Assembly: GCA_025765615.1 (NCBI GenBank)
Contig: JAIVFJ010000037.1
Coordinates: forward strand, 1-64,000
Origin: Zopfochytrium polystomum
Taxonomy: Eukaryota > Chytridiomycota > Chytridiomycetes > Chytridiales > Chytridiaceae
Length of the DNA: 64,000 nucleotides
Direction: 5' to 3'
The notes under the pieces were generated by a model that was not told the DNA's origin, did no database searches, and was given only the letters and a program-made list of their open reading frames with translations. How positions within the stretch are numbered: the first letter of the stretch is position 1; each line of letters begins with the position of its first letter. The position numbers and the translations under genes are program-made. Of the stretch, positions 23,232-33,304 are shown piece after piece.

Positions 23232-24777
23232 TCACGAAGCAGCCATAAACGCCTTGTCGCCCTTCTTCACCTCCTGAACCTGCACATCATCGCCAACGAC
23301 AGCAATGTCTGCCTCGGGGATGGCGTAGGGGTACTTGTTGACAAAGTACCTCAGCACAAGAGACGTGACGCTGGCGGTGGCCAGGAACGCAATGGTGGTG
23401 GAGAACCCCTGCACGTACCTCGGCTTGGTCGAGTCGGGCCACAGGAACGAGCCGTAGATGGACGCCGAGTTGCCCATCGCGTTGACAAACGCCTGCGACA
23501 CGGCGCGCTTCTCGCTGGGCCACACGATGGTGTTGGACAGGTACACCAGCGTCAGCATGCACGACGTCCACACGCCCGCGACGGCAAAGCAGAGGAACGC
23601 GTAGCGCACGTGGTTGTCGTACGACGCGACGTCGACGGCAAAGCTGACGGTCGCGACCGCGGTGCACCCGGCGATGATCAGCGCGCGCTCGCCAATCTTG
23701 TCGCTGTACAGCCCCAGCGTGACGATGGCGATCGCTGCGACCGTGTACGGCGGCACCGTCATGTACTGCGCCGTGTTGCCCGAGTACCCCATCTGCGTCA
23801 TGAGCGTCGGGATAAAGTACTGGATGGTCTGCGACCCCGTCGTGAGCATGAAGAGCAGCGTAAACAGCCACGTCCGCCAGTCGCCCAGCGCCTCGGCCAA
23901 CGACGCGAGGTGCCCGTGCGTCGCGCCGGGTCCGCCCGCCTGCCCGATCGAGTCGGCGAGCAGCCGCGCCGTGGCCAGCTTGCGCTCGTCCTCGGTCAGC
24001 CACGAAGTGTTGCCCGGGTAGTCCGGGAGGATGAAGAACGCCGCGACGCACCCGACCACCGTCGCGAGGCCCTCGACGACAAACAGCCACCGCCAACCCG
24101 ACAGCCCGCCCGCGCCGTCCAGCGCGCCGATCACCGACCCGGCGATGAGGCCGCCGAACGCGCCAGACACGGCCGTGGCAGAGTAGTAGATGGAGTAGCG
24201 CGAGCCGAGCTCGGACTTGCGGTACCACGAGGACAGCAGGAACGCGACGCCCGGCGCGAAGCCGGACTCGATCAGGCCGATGATGAAGCGGATGACGGCG
24301 ACTTGCTGCCAGTTGTGCGTTCCGGCAAACGCGATGCTGACGGCGCCCCACAGAAGCCTGGATGGCATATTGAAGAAAGAAGTGCGAATGAGGAAAGTGA
24401 GAATCAGTCGTGAAAGCGAAAAGGTCTGGAGCACTCAAGTCAGTGCCATCTTACATGAGGGCAGGGAGATAAATCGAAGGCCTGACACGCGTCAGTATCA
24501 TATTGCTCGGAACCTCGCCAATCACGTAGCCGACGAAAAAGATGATGAGGATGACCGAATAATTGGTCGATGACAAGTTGTACTCCTTCTCCATGCCGCC
24601 CGTCTTGGCGTTGCCAATGTTTGCTCGGTCCAAGTACGACAGCACATACATGAGAAAGACCGCCGGCAACAGACGCGAGTCGATTTTGCGCAGCAGGGCC
24701 TTTTCTTCGGGGCTGCCGGGACGGTAGTTGCGGAGGAGCTCCTCCGGGTCGTAGTTCGATTCGAACTGCGGAGCCAT
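23232..24777 (-). CDS. MFS transporter, anion:cation symporter (ACS/Dal5-like) family
   Basis: ACS carriers import organic anions (allantoate, nicotinate, tartrate, sugar acids) with protons. Two exons, 24777-24455 and 24357-23232, joined by a 97-base GT-AG intron inside the codon for a Met; 482 residues. Family marks: SRLLPAVFLMYVLSYLDRAN (TM1 with YLDRxNIGNA), IFFVGYVIGEVPSNMIL (TM2-3), RFIIGLIESGFAPGVAFLLS (TM4), SSWYRKSELGSR (loop), SGWRWLFVVEG, ILPDYPGNTSWLT and the GVWTSCMLTLVYLSNT region. It heads the catabolic cluster and is divergent from the dehydrogenase gene 1,053 bases away. The context suggests it imports the sugar acid or polyol-derived acid that the cluster degrades; the actual substrate is inferred. 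Confidence 0.88.
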
Positions 24778-25830
24778 CGCTGCTGAAGTTGAAGCAGAGG
24801 TGTATTTGTGTGGTTTTTTGGTAATTGTCAGGAGGCCAGCGGGATTGCTCGACTTTCGCGGTGGGAGGCGGAGGAACGACCCTCGGTGTTATATAGAAGC
24901 AGATCCAGGCGAGCGCAGGAGCGGTCGTTCACACCGATGGCAGGAAGGGTAGTGTGACACCGAACACACACACACACACGCACAAAAAAAAAAAAAAAAA
25001 GAAAGAAAGTCGCGGGCTGGCTTTCGGGCGCTGTCCAAGACCTGAGCTGCTCGCCGGAGCTCAAATTGAAGAGACCACGGGGTGGGTCGCGTGGTTTCGC
25101 CGCACCGAAGGGTCCGCTGAGCGTTTCGGCCCGGCGGCGGCCGGCGTTTCGTGGTTTCTTCTCCGTGCTGCATCCGAGGCGGCGCGCGATGATCAATAGG
25201 GAGATTTGGGTTTGAGTAAGCGAGAGAGGGAGCGAGGGTCTGCCCCTGCCCTCCCTCCCACGTGATGTTGACAGAATAGCGAGACAAAAACAAAGTCAAA
25301 TGGGACCCTGTTTGGCTTCGTAGTGTCCCAAATCAAGATTGTTTGCTCGGCGTTTCGGAGTGAACGATTTTGTGTGTGTGTGCGTGTGTCTACTTCGGCC
25401 CGAGACGGAGGGTGGACAAGGCCGCGCGGGGACCACGTGCCTCCCGCTGTTCTTTCGTTCTTCGTTGTTGACGCCGACAGTCCCCTTTGGGCTGGGCGGC
25501 GCGGGCGCCGTGCGATGCAACGGCCGGGCCGAGCAGCGCCAGCAGCTTCTAGCCAGCAGTCCGTTGTTGATAAATAAATTCGCAAGACGAAGAAGAAGAA
25601 GAAGAAGAAGAACAACGGGCGACACCGACGACGACGCGGCAAACAACACGCACTCACACCCCAAACGCACAGCAAATTGATCCTTCGATCGATCGATCAT
25701 CCGTCAGTGAATTGGATCTACTCGCCGCCGCCGCCGCCCGTCGCCATCACCCACTAGAACCTTCTCTCGCCACAAGGCTGCTACCCTCATCCAACATACA
25801 GCCTTTCCACGATTTTCATTGAAGAAGACA
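24778..25830. promoter_or_regulatory. Divergent promoter of the ACS transporter and the DenD-like dehydrogenase
   Basis: A 1.05-kb non-coding interval between the two divergent starts. It has two CGG-N-CCG cores (25127-25133 and 25525-25531); the second has the right half-site CCGAGC of the palindrome found elsewhere in the cluster. A short CA tract and poly-A run lie at 24965-25002. No open frame with family content. Confidence 0.5.
25525..25533. promoter_or_regulatory. Candidate CGG-G-CCG site (imperfect copy of the cluster palindrome)
   Basis: CGGGCCGAG: a CGG-N1-CCG core with the right arm of GCTCGG-N-CCGAGC intact and the left arm degenerate. It lies about 300 bases upstream of the dehydrogenase ATG. 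Confidence 0.3.
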
Positions 25831-26949
25831 ATGCCGTCCGACGGACCTCCTCAGTTTTCCACCATCCTCATTACAGGTACATACGTCTTTGAACTAGAAG
25901 GAAGAAGACGTCGATCCTCCACTAAAAGCCGTCCCCTGCTGTCCTTATCATGACAATGCCCAGGTGCTGCTGGCTGGCTTGGCGGTCTCCTCGCACGTCA
26001 ACTATTTACGGACCCGCAAACCAAGAACCCGCGGTTGATCCTGACGGACATTGTCGAGCCCAAAATTCCCGCCGGCGCGCCTAAAGATGCTGTCATCACG
26101 ATGAAGAGCGACCTGCGCCAAGAGGCTTCGCGAAAAGCCGTCTTTGCGACCGAGTTTGGCACTCCCGACATCATCTACTGCCTGCACGGCATCATGTCGC
26201 GCGGCTCCGAGGAAGACTTTGACCTCGGCCTCAGCGTCAACGTCGACTCTGTACGCGGGCTCCTCGAGCAAGCCCGCCACACCCCCAAGCGCGCCGACGG
26301 CCAGCCGATCCGCTTCATCTTCACCTCGTCCCTCGCCGTCTTCGGCGGGCCTCTCCCGCCCGTCGTCACCCAGTCGACCCCGCTCTTCCCAGAAGGCTCG
26401 TACGGTTGCGGGAAAGCCATCTCCGAAATGCTTGTCAACGAGTACTCGCGCCGCGGCTTTGTCGACGGCCGCGTCATCCGCCTCCCGACCATCGTCGTCC
26501 GCCCGGGCGTCCCCTCGAACGCCACCTCGGCCTTCGTCTCGGGCATCATCCGCGAGCCGCTGCAAGGCCTCGAGGCCGTCTGCCCCGTCGGCACCGGCTA
26601 CGACGACCCGGCACTCGACGGCCTCGCCCTGTGGGTCGCCAGTCCCGAAAACGTCATCGACAACTTTGTCATCGCCGCGCACGTCCCCGCCGCGCGGTTC
26701 CCCGCTCACACCCGCTCCGTGAACCTCCCCGGGTTCACCGTCACCGTCAAGCAGGAGCTCGACGCGCTCAAAGCCGTCGCGGGACAGAGCGCCCTGGACC
26801 TGGTAAAGTTCCGGGACGACCCGACCAACCGGCGCATCGTCAGCTCGTGGCCGTCGAGCTTTGACAACACTCCGGCGGTGGCGCTCGGGTTTGTTGAGGA
26901 GGATGGGAACTTTGAGGAAATTGTTCGTCGGTTCCAGAGGGCGCTGTAA
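25831..26949 (+). CDS. D-erythronate dehydrogenase-like SDR (NAD-dependent)
   Basis: Extended SDR of the DenD type; DenD oxidises D-erythronate to 2-oxo-tetronate with NAD. Two exons, 25831-25876 and 25964-26949, around an 87-base GT-AG intron; 343 residues. Seen: the nucleotide site ITGAAGWLGGLLA (GxxGxxG, residues 16-22), the acidic residue of ILTDIVEP that selects NAD, FTSSLAVFGG (Ser137/138), the catalytic YGCGK (Tyr162, Lys166), and the DenD-like segments LPTIVVRPGVPSNATSAF and VNLPGFTVTVKQELDALKAV. No signal or TM, so cytosolic. It lies between the ACS carrier (divergent) and the kinase (convergent). The exact substrate (erythronate, threonate, apionate or similar) cannot be decided from sequence. 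Confidence 0.8.
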
Positions 26950-27412
26950 CGGAGGTTTAGAAGATCGTTTCTTTATTTTGTTCCTTTTTAAGGTTGCCTG
27001 TGGGGAAAACGTTGGGCCGAAGCGAAAAACAACTCCATGGCCTTGACAAATAAGAGAAAAAACCTCGAAGAAATGGCACCTGAGTACCAGAAAAAAATGA
27101 ACAGCCACGATACATGATGAACACCAGGACACATGAAGTGGCAACACGATTAGATAGAACTCACAGAAAAGCAAGATCCTCTCGACTGAACGCACTGTAT
27201 TATCCGAGACTAAGGCAATCACTGCGAGAAATGCATATGCTTGAATCAATACCTATCAGCCTTCATTTGAACGGTTGCGCTGCTCAAAGACTCAAGGACC
27301 GGTAGGATTCTCAACAGTTAAGTTCGTCCCAAAAGCATGAATTCTATTTAAATGCTGGACCTAAATACTGTAGCATCACCGAAATCATTTATTGAAGCTA
27401 GTCGTAAAAAAA
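26950..27412. other. Convergent intergenic gap, nothing recognised
   Basis: The 463-base gap between the 3' ends of the dehydrogenase and kinase genes. AT-richer than the genes; probably only the two 3' UTRs. Confidence 0.5.
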
Positions 27413-29647
27413 CTACTTTGAAACTCCCAATCCCCGCGCAAGCCCTTCCACAATCGCCGCAACTGCCATTGCGCCCGGGTCCGGTGGCATGCCGCCTGCC
27501 CCGACCGTCTCCTCGCCGACATACGCAGCACGGCCAAGCCTCGGCACAAGGTCTTTGGTCGCCCACGCCGCTCGCCGGCATGTCTCCGCCGCCCCGCCAA
27601 CGTCGGCCCCACCGGACGCCACCATCGCCTCCACGAACGCAATCATCGCGTCCAGCGCCGTCCGCCCGCCCTTGCGCGCCCTCGTCCGCTCAAACAGCGC
27701 AGCCAGGGCCGAATCCAGCGCCGCCGCCGCCGCCGCCGGCGTCATCATCGTGACCGCCATCGCCGGTGCCCCACCAGCGGCGGCCGCCATCGCCGCGCGC
27801 CGCAGCTCCGCAGCCAGCGCCGCGAGGAAGATGGAAAAAATCGCGCCGAGCGTGCCGCCGCACGCGTTCTCGACGACCGCGGCCACCCGCGCGACCGCGC
27901 GCACGGCGTTCCCGTCCGCCCCGAGCGACGACGCGTCGTCGTCGCCGCCGGCGTCGAGCGCCGCGAGCACCGCCTGCGCGCCGCTCTTGCACGTCAGCCC
28001 GCAGTCGCCGTCGCCCAGGACCGTGTCCCACCGCGTCAGGTCGGGCTCGGCGTCGCGGAGGGACTCGCAGGCCGCGCGGATGGCGGCGCGGAGGGTTTCG
28101 GGCGGGACTGTTTTTTGGAGTGAAGCAATTAGTAAGAGGCTACCCCTACCCTTGGCGACGTGGACATGAAGTTGTTGGCTTACCGTACAAGCATACTCCA
28201 TCTTCGACCGCAAACTCTCCACCGACGTCGCTGGTTTCGTCGCCATCGCTTCCGTCTGCCTCGACCATTGCGTCAACATGCCCGGTACAGTCCCATCGGA
28301 CAGTGGCGGGCCACCCGAGCGTGGAGTGTGGAGCGTCGAGGAGGGCAAGGACGTCTTGGACGCTGAAAGCAGCGTGGGAGGCGGGCAGTCTGGTGCGGAC
28401 TGCCGCAGCAAGGCGCGTTACGTTGAGCAAGGTGATACCAGCACCGGGTGCGTTCAGGGTCGTCATGAAGCTCCCGGAGTAAACTCGCCTCGGCGTTATC
28501 CCGCGCTTTGCTGGTTTATTTCGGGGTTAGGCAGCAGTAAAAAAATTCAGGCGTCTACAAAGCAACAAAATACTTTGGACCCCTTACCGAGCGCCGCCAC
28601 AGACTCGTCAACAAACGCGCAACACTCCAGCACGCTCAGGCCGCCCATATTGTTGACCAGAAGCACCATCGCGTCGCCGGCCTCCCACTCATAAAAGCCC
28701 CTCTCCGGGTCGTCGCGGTCGAGGATCAGGTCCAGCATTTTGTCGACGAGCACGGCGGTCGGCGGGGCGGGCGTGAGCGTGAAGACGCCCGGCTCGTTGT
28801 GCAGGCCGAGGCCGAGCTCGCACAGGCCGTCGGGGAGTTTTCCGTGGCCTTCGGACGCTCCTGCGCGTCCAGGCACGTGGGCGTGGTCGAGGGTCGCGGC
28901 GATGGAGCCCAGGCTGGCGTTGGTCGCTTCACCGATGGCGACGACTTCGTGGAAACCGAGCCCGGCGGCCGCCGCGGCGCCGACGATTTTGCTCACTGGG
29001 GGTTTTTTTTGAGGGTCCGAAGTGGGTTTGTTGATGTATGAGAAAGGGGGGAAATACTGGCACGGTAGAGGGGTGTTTAACAAACCAACAATGCATCCGG
29101 CCAGAGCTCGCCGTCCGACGAGCTCTCCTCGCGACCGCGTCACCGCAACATCGTCCGTGACCATGACCATCGCAATGTTGTCGATGCCGGACGCGCGCGC
29201 CTGCTGACACGCCAGCCCGAAGTGCAAGTTGTCGCCCGTGTAGTTGGTGACGACCAGGACCGTCCCGACGTCGGACGGCACCGCCGCGATGGCACCGCGG
29301 ACCTGCTTCGCCGACGGGGACGCAAAGACGTCGCCAGGAACTGCAGCGGACAGGATTCCTTCTCCTACAACTGAGTGAACGGGGAGGGGAGACGGTGTGA
29401 TTAAAAGGAAAGTGAGGCGGCGAGGGAAAGGAATAAGAAACCAAAGCCAACTCTCACATCCAGCAAACCCGGGCTCGTGCCCAGACCCGCCGCCAGCGAT
29501 GACGGTGACTCGGTCGCGCCTGTGCGACTTTGAGATGAGCAGGCGGAGGGACGGGATGACTGCGGTGGCGGGGTTGGCGGCAGCGACTCCGCGGAGGCCG
29601 CGGAGCACAAGGTCGGGAGCGTCGCCGAAAAAGTGGCGGTCGGACAT
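27413..29647 (-). CDS. Single-chain ATP-dependent dihydroxyacetone/erythrulose-type kinase (DAK1-DAK2)
   Basis: Phosphorylates dihydroxyacetone or a related ketose such as erythrulose. Five exons: 29647-29458, 29370-29086, 28995-28588, 28510-28184, 28107-27413 (634 residues, near the usual 580-610). The DAK1 (DhaK) part has GGGSGHEPGFAGFVGEG, GDVFASPSAKQV, NYTGDNLHFGLA and GLGLHNEPGV, whose His (about residue 224) is the one that forms the hemiaminal with the ketone. VYSGSFMTTLNAPGAGITLL closes DAK1. The DAK2 (DhaL) part starts at about residue 404 with DTVLGDGDCGLTC, the ATP/Mg loop with conserved Asp residues, and GGTLGAIFSIFL and MIAFVEAM follow. Divergent from the isomerase gene with a shared 535-base promoter. 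In Yarrowia, the erythrulose kinase EYK1 is of this family, so an erythrulose-type substrate is plausible here. Confidence 0.88.
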
Positions 29648-30010
29648 GACTTTCTTCTTCTTCTTCTTCTTTTTTTTTTTTCCCCCTCTTCTTCACTTTC
29701 AAGGCTTCGTTGCAGGTCACCAAAAGGCTGTACGGCCAATGTGACTCTTCTTGGGTGATACTCGGTGTATTCGTTGGAAGCCGCAATAACTCCGCGGTGC
29801 ATACGTCGGTCGCGTGGACGCCTCGGGGGCGGGGTGGGTAGTGTGGTTCGGCCCGCTCCATACTCGGCGCCCACTGGGAGGAAGCTTTCTCCCCGGCGAG
29901 AGGATGGTCGCGTGAACGGCCGACGCGCTCCTGAGCTCCCGCAAGGGTCTTGCGGAGGCCGAAGCTGCTTGAAGCACGGGGTACTTTCGGTGGCACGGCA
30001 CGAAGTGGTT

Positions 30011-30023
30011 GCTCGGGCCGAGC
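30011..30023. promoter_or_regulatory. Palindrome GCTCGG-G-CCGAGC, candidate zinc-cluster regulator site
   Basis: An inverted repeat with a one-base centre and a CGG-N-CCG core, the form bound by some fungal Zn2Cys6 factors. It lies 160 bases before the isomerase ATG and about 360 bases before the kinase ATG. The same 13 bases recur at 30990-31002 before the aldolase gene. Confidence 0.5.
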
Positions 30024-30050
30024 TCACTCGGGTGGCACCGACAAGGGGTC

Positions 30051-30062
30051 TTCGGACCGAGG
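30051..30062. promoter_or_regulatory. Second candidate site TTCGG-A-CCGAGG
   Basis: A CGG-A-CCG core with an intact right arm CCGAG, 28 bases after the first palindrome in the same promoter. Confidence 0.4.
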
Positions 30063-30182
30063 AATGGGGGGCACAACCAACCAAACATGCAAACATAGGC
30101 GAGAGAAAAGTAACGAAGCCCAGAGCGAGAGAGAAACCACAGCACACTACCCACCCGCCCCGCCGCCGCACCATCCGCGTCC

Positions 30183-30701
30183 ATGTCCCCCAGCAAGCTC
30201 AACCCCCTCCGCATCGTAGTCGGCTGCGACGACGCCGGCTTCGACTACAAGAACATCCTCGCCGCCGACCTGCGCAGCGACCCGCGCGTCGCCTCGGTCG
30301 TCGACGTCGGCGTGCCCTCGGGCAGCGACAAGACCCCATACCCCAACGTCGCGACGACCGCCGCCGAGCTCGTCGCGCGGGGCGAAGCCGACCGCTGCCT
30401 CCTGATCTGCGGCACGGGCCTCGGCGTGGCGATAGCCGCTAACAAGGTGCCCGGCGTGCGCGCGGTGACGGCGCACGACAGCTTTTCGGTCGAGCGCGCG
30501 GTGCTGTCCAACAACGCGCAGGTACTGTGCATGGGACAGCGGGTGGTTGGCATAGAGCTGGCGAGGAGGCTGGTCAGGGAGTGGTTGTCGTACGAGTTTG
30601 ATATGTCATCAGGGTCGGCGAAGAAGGTGGCGGCGATTTCAGAATATGAGGCAAAAGTTGCGGGGCCGCTTAGGTTGGATCATGCCCCTATTTGCTCTTG
30701 A
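30183..30701 (+). CDS. RpiB/LacA-family sugar-phosphate isomerase (DerI/EYI-like)
   Basis: The family interconverts aldose and ketose phosphates: ribose-5-P/ribulose-5-P for RpiB, erythrulose-P/erythrose-4-P for DerI and the Yarrowia EYI enzymes. The 172-residue intronless frame has [41 protein letters not shown] (catalytic Cys76 and phosphate loop), [11 protein letters not shown] (His98, ring-opening position) and [14 protein letters not shown]. The RpiB signature DHAG is here DDAG (Asp17 in place of His), as in the non-ribose branch I associate with tetrulose-phosphate enzymes, which argues against a plain pentose-phosphate role. Single-domain, cytosolic. Adjacent to and divergent from the kinase that would supply its substrate. 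Confidence 0.87.
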   Translation: MSPSKLNPLRIVVGCDDAGFDYKNILAADLRSDPRVASVVDVGVPSGSDKTPYPNVATTAAELVARGEADRCLLICGTGLGVAIAANKVPGVRAVTAHDSFSVERAVLSNNAQVLCMGQRVVGIELARRLVREWLSYEFDMSSGSAKKVAAISEYEAKVAGPLRLDHAPICS

Positions 30702-31212
30702 ATGTTTGGCTTATTTGTTATGATGCCTATTTCACTGCTTTTCTTTTGAAGTTCTCTTCACGTTTCATTTTGTTCACGCTTTGCGTTTACAAGGCCGCGA
30801 AGTCGCACCACCTTACAGTACATCCATCTGACAACATGTGTGCTGACCGAACTTTGACATTCGCGTTTCAATTATCAAGCGAAGCTCTCCTAGTGCTTGA
30901 ACTCGGTCACCACCGGACCCTCTACATGATTTCTGTTGTTTCGAATTCGGGCCGATGCTGTTGGGGTCGTTCTGTTGTTTGGTCCGGCGGCTCGGGCCGA
31001 GCCAGCGTGGGGCACTTCGGCGAGTACGTGTCGCCCCTCGGCCCTCGACGGCCCTCGACACACCTCCGACCACCCACGTGATGGACTACTACCGCCAATT
31101 CCCTGCTGCAACCTCTTCTTTCTCGCCAGTTTACGCCCGAAGCATAGATAAACCCGTCATGGGCCTGTGGCATCGACAAATCAACCCCTTCTCCAAACCC
31201 GACAAGTCAAGG
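30702..31212. promoter_or_regulatory. Intergenic region and promoter of the aldolase gene
   Basis: It contains the cluster palindrome at 30989-31003 and a CACGTG box at 31075-31080 just before an in-frame upstream ATG (31081). No further gene recognised. Confidence 0.5.
30989..31003. promoter_or_regulatory. Palindrome GGCTCGG-G-CCGAGCC, candidate zinc-cluster regulator site
   Basis: A 15-base inverted repeat with single-base centre that contains the same 13 bases as the site at 30011-30023. It lies 210 bases before the preferred aldolase ATG (31213) and 78 before the upstream ATG. Confidence 0.5.
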
Positions 31213-32242
31213 ATGTCCTCCACCTCAACGGCCACGTCCAACCGCACCCTCCAGATCCTCGCCGCCGCGCGCGACGGCCGCTACGGCGTCGCCGCGCTCA
31301 CCTGCTACGACGCTCAGTCTGTCATCGGAGCAGTGCGCGCCGCCGAGCGGTGCCGCAGTCCCGCAATCATCCAGCTGTTCCCCGTGACGCTCAAGTACGG
31401 CGGCGGGCCGTTCCTGCGGTTCTGCCTCGACGCCGCCCGCGCCGCGTCCGTGCCCATCTCGGTGCACCTCGACCACGCCACCACCGACGAGGACGTCGAC
31501 TTTGCGCTGACGCTGGCCGAGCAGGGCATCGCGTTCGACTCGATCATGGTCGACGCGAGCCATGCCGATACGGATGAGGAGAATATCGCGTTGGTGAGGG
31601 TTTCCCCGCGATGCGTTGCACTGGCGATGCCCCGCGACTCACTTGTATCTCGTATTTTCCTACTCCAATCAAACACAGACCAAAGTCCACGTTGCCCGCG
31701 CCACCGCTGCCGGCGTGGTCGTCGAGGCCGAGCTGGGCCGCCTCGAAGGCGGCGAAGCCGGCCTGCGCGTCGTCACGGACGCTCAGCTGACCAACCCGGA
31801 GGGCGCGCTGACGTTTCTCGAGTCCACCGGCACCAAGATCCTGTCCCCGAGCGTCGGCAACCTGCACGGGATCTACCTGAAGCCGCCGGCGTTCCGGCAC
31901 GACATCCTGGAGACGCTTCGGGACATGTGCGAGCCGCGCGGGTACTTTTTGTGCTTGCACGGGACGGACGGACTCTCGGACGAGCTGTTCAAGGAATGCG
32001 TGAAGAACGGGTGCACCAAGGTACGGAAAAATGTTCACTGCACTACGTCTGCAGCAGTTATTAAATTTTTCGCTCGACAGATCAATCTGAACTCGTGGAT
32101 GCGGGACCCATCTATCGAGTACCTCGCAAAGGCCGTGCAGGACGGCGTGCCGCTTCCGGATGCGTACGACCGCGCGAGCGACGTCTACGCGGCCGTGGCA
32201 GAGCGCCTGATGACTGTTCTGGGATCTGCCGGGAAAGCGTGA
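31213..32242 (+). CDS. Class II (zinc-dependent) fructose-bisphosphate/tagatose-bisphosphate-type aldolase
   Basis: Reversible aldol cleavage of a ketose phosphate to DHAP and an aldehyde. Three exons, 31213-31593, 31679-32020 and 32081-32242; 294 residues. Seen: ISVHLDHATT (catalytic Asp87, zinc His88), MVDASHADTDEEN, VVVEAELGRLEGGE, SVGNLHGIY and LCLHGTDGL (the two further zinc His), and INLNSWMRDP. It is shorter than and distinct from the glycolytic fungal FBA (about 360 residues) and closer to the GatY/KbaY-like branch, suggesting a peripheral catabolic substrate. An in-frame ATG at 31081 would add 44 residues without family likeness, so I prefer 31213. It is the last gene of the cluster and carries the same promoter palindrome as the isomerase/kinase pair. 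Confidence 0.87.
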
Positions 32243-33207
32243 ACGGGAGCTGCCACCACGCCAGTCATATCTTTCCAACCTTCAACCTCGCCACCATCAT
32301 TGTCTGAACCATTCTTCTGTTTTTTTAAACACTTTCAGCTGCTTTGGAGTCGCACAGTTCGCTACGTTCTATTGTGATGATTTTTTATCTTGATGCTTTC
32401 TTCTCCTTTTTCTGTAAGAGGGCTGCTCTGGGAATAAACAAGCTGCGAGACGCGGCTTTTCTTCACTCCCTCCATCCAGGACCTCATCGTGGCGCTCGCA
32501 CAGTGCAGACCGTGAATCTCGTACTACAGCGGGAGCCCGCTTGTGGTTCCAGCACTCGAGCGCCGGAACGAGCGTCCGCGGCTCGCCCACAAGATGCGGT
32601 ACCAGGGCCACGCGAAGCAAAAACCACTTCCTTGTGCTTGCCTAGTGGCGGAGGATCAGGTCCAGTCCGATCAAACAGCGTCGTCGAGGACCGTGCGTGG
32701 TTGTAAGAGATACCAGTGATTGCGATGAGACAGAGCCCCAAACGACTGACACCAGTTGTTCGATTACATGCAATTGATTGATAGACTGGAGGGCTGTCCA
32801 CCAGTGAACAAATGTTTAATAATTTTTCAGTTTGTTCATGTAGTGATACGCAGCCTTCTTCGAATTCCTGTCTGTTGGTGGGGTTGTTTGTTGCAATTGG
32901 TGCCATGGCTGTGTTTGCAGTAGGTTGACCTTTTGTTGACAGCTAGCTGTCTGCTGTTATTGTCGTTATTGTTGTTTACGTCATAATCATGCGGGCCATC
33001 GACGCTCGGAGGCTGCTGGAACAGGAACAGGAGACTGGAACGATGGAACAGAGAAGCGAGCCGATCGGGCCGACCGTTTTTCGCGTTTTGGTGATACACA
33101 GACAGAGATGGAAGCCGGGAGAGAGCCGGAGACAGTCAGCGATGCCAAAAGCGACAATGAATGCTTAAATAATACCCCGGTCTATTGCGAACTTCTGGAC
33201 CCGGGGC

Positions 33208-33282
<75 letters not shown>

Positions 33283-33304
33283 CCCCGACACTTCACTCAC
33301 ATTC
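32243..33304. other. Intergenic, nothing recognised before the CT tract
   Basis: No coding family seen. The last part (33211-33278) is a pure CT microsatellite that precedes the YbjQ-like gene. Confidence 0.4.
33211..33278 (+). repeat. (CT)34 microsatellite upstream of the YbjQ-like gene
   Basis: 68 bases of uninterrupted CT, ending 26 bases before the ATG at 33305, on the coding strand. Confidence 0.95.

Larger units (their letters stand above)
29648..30182. promoter_or_regulatory. Divergent promoter of the kinase and isomerase genes
   Basis: A 535-base interval with an exact GCTCGGGCCGAGC palindrome (30011-30023), a second related site TTCGGACCGAGG (30051-30062) and a weaker CGGCCCG (29849-29855). 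A TTC/T-rich tract (29651-29690) directly precedes the kinase ATG on the other strand. Confidence 0.55.
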
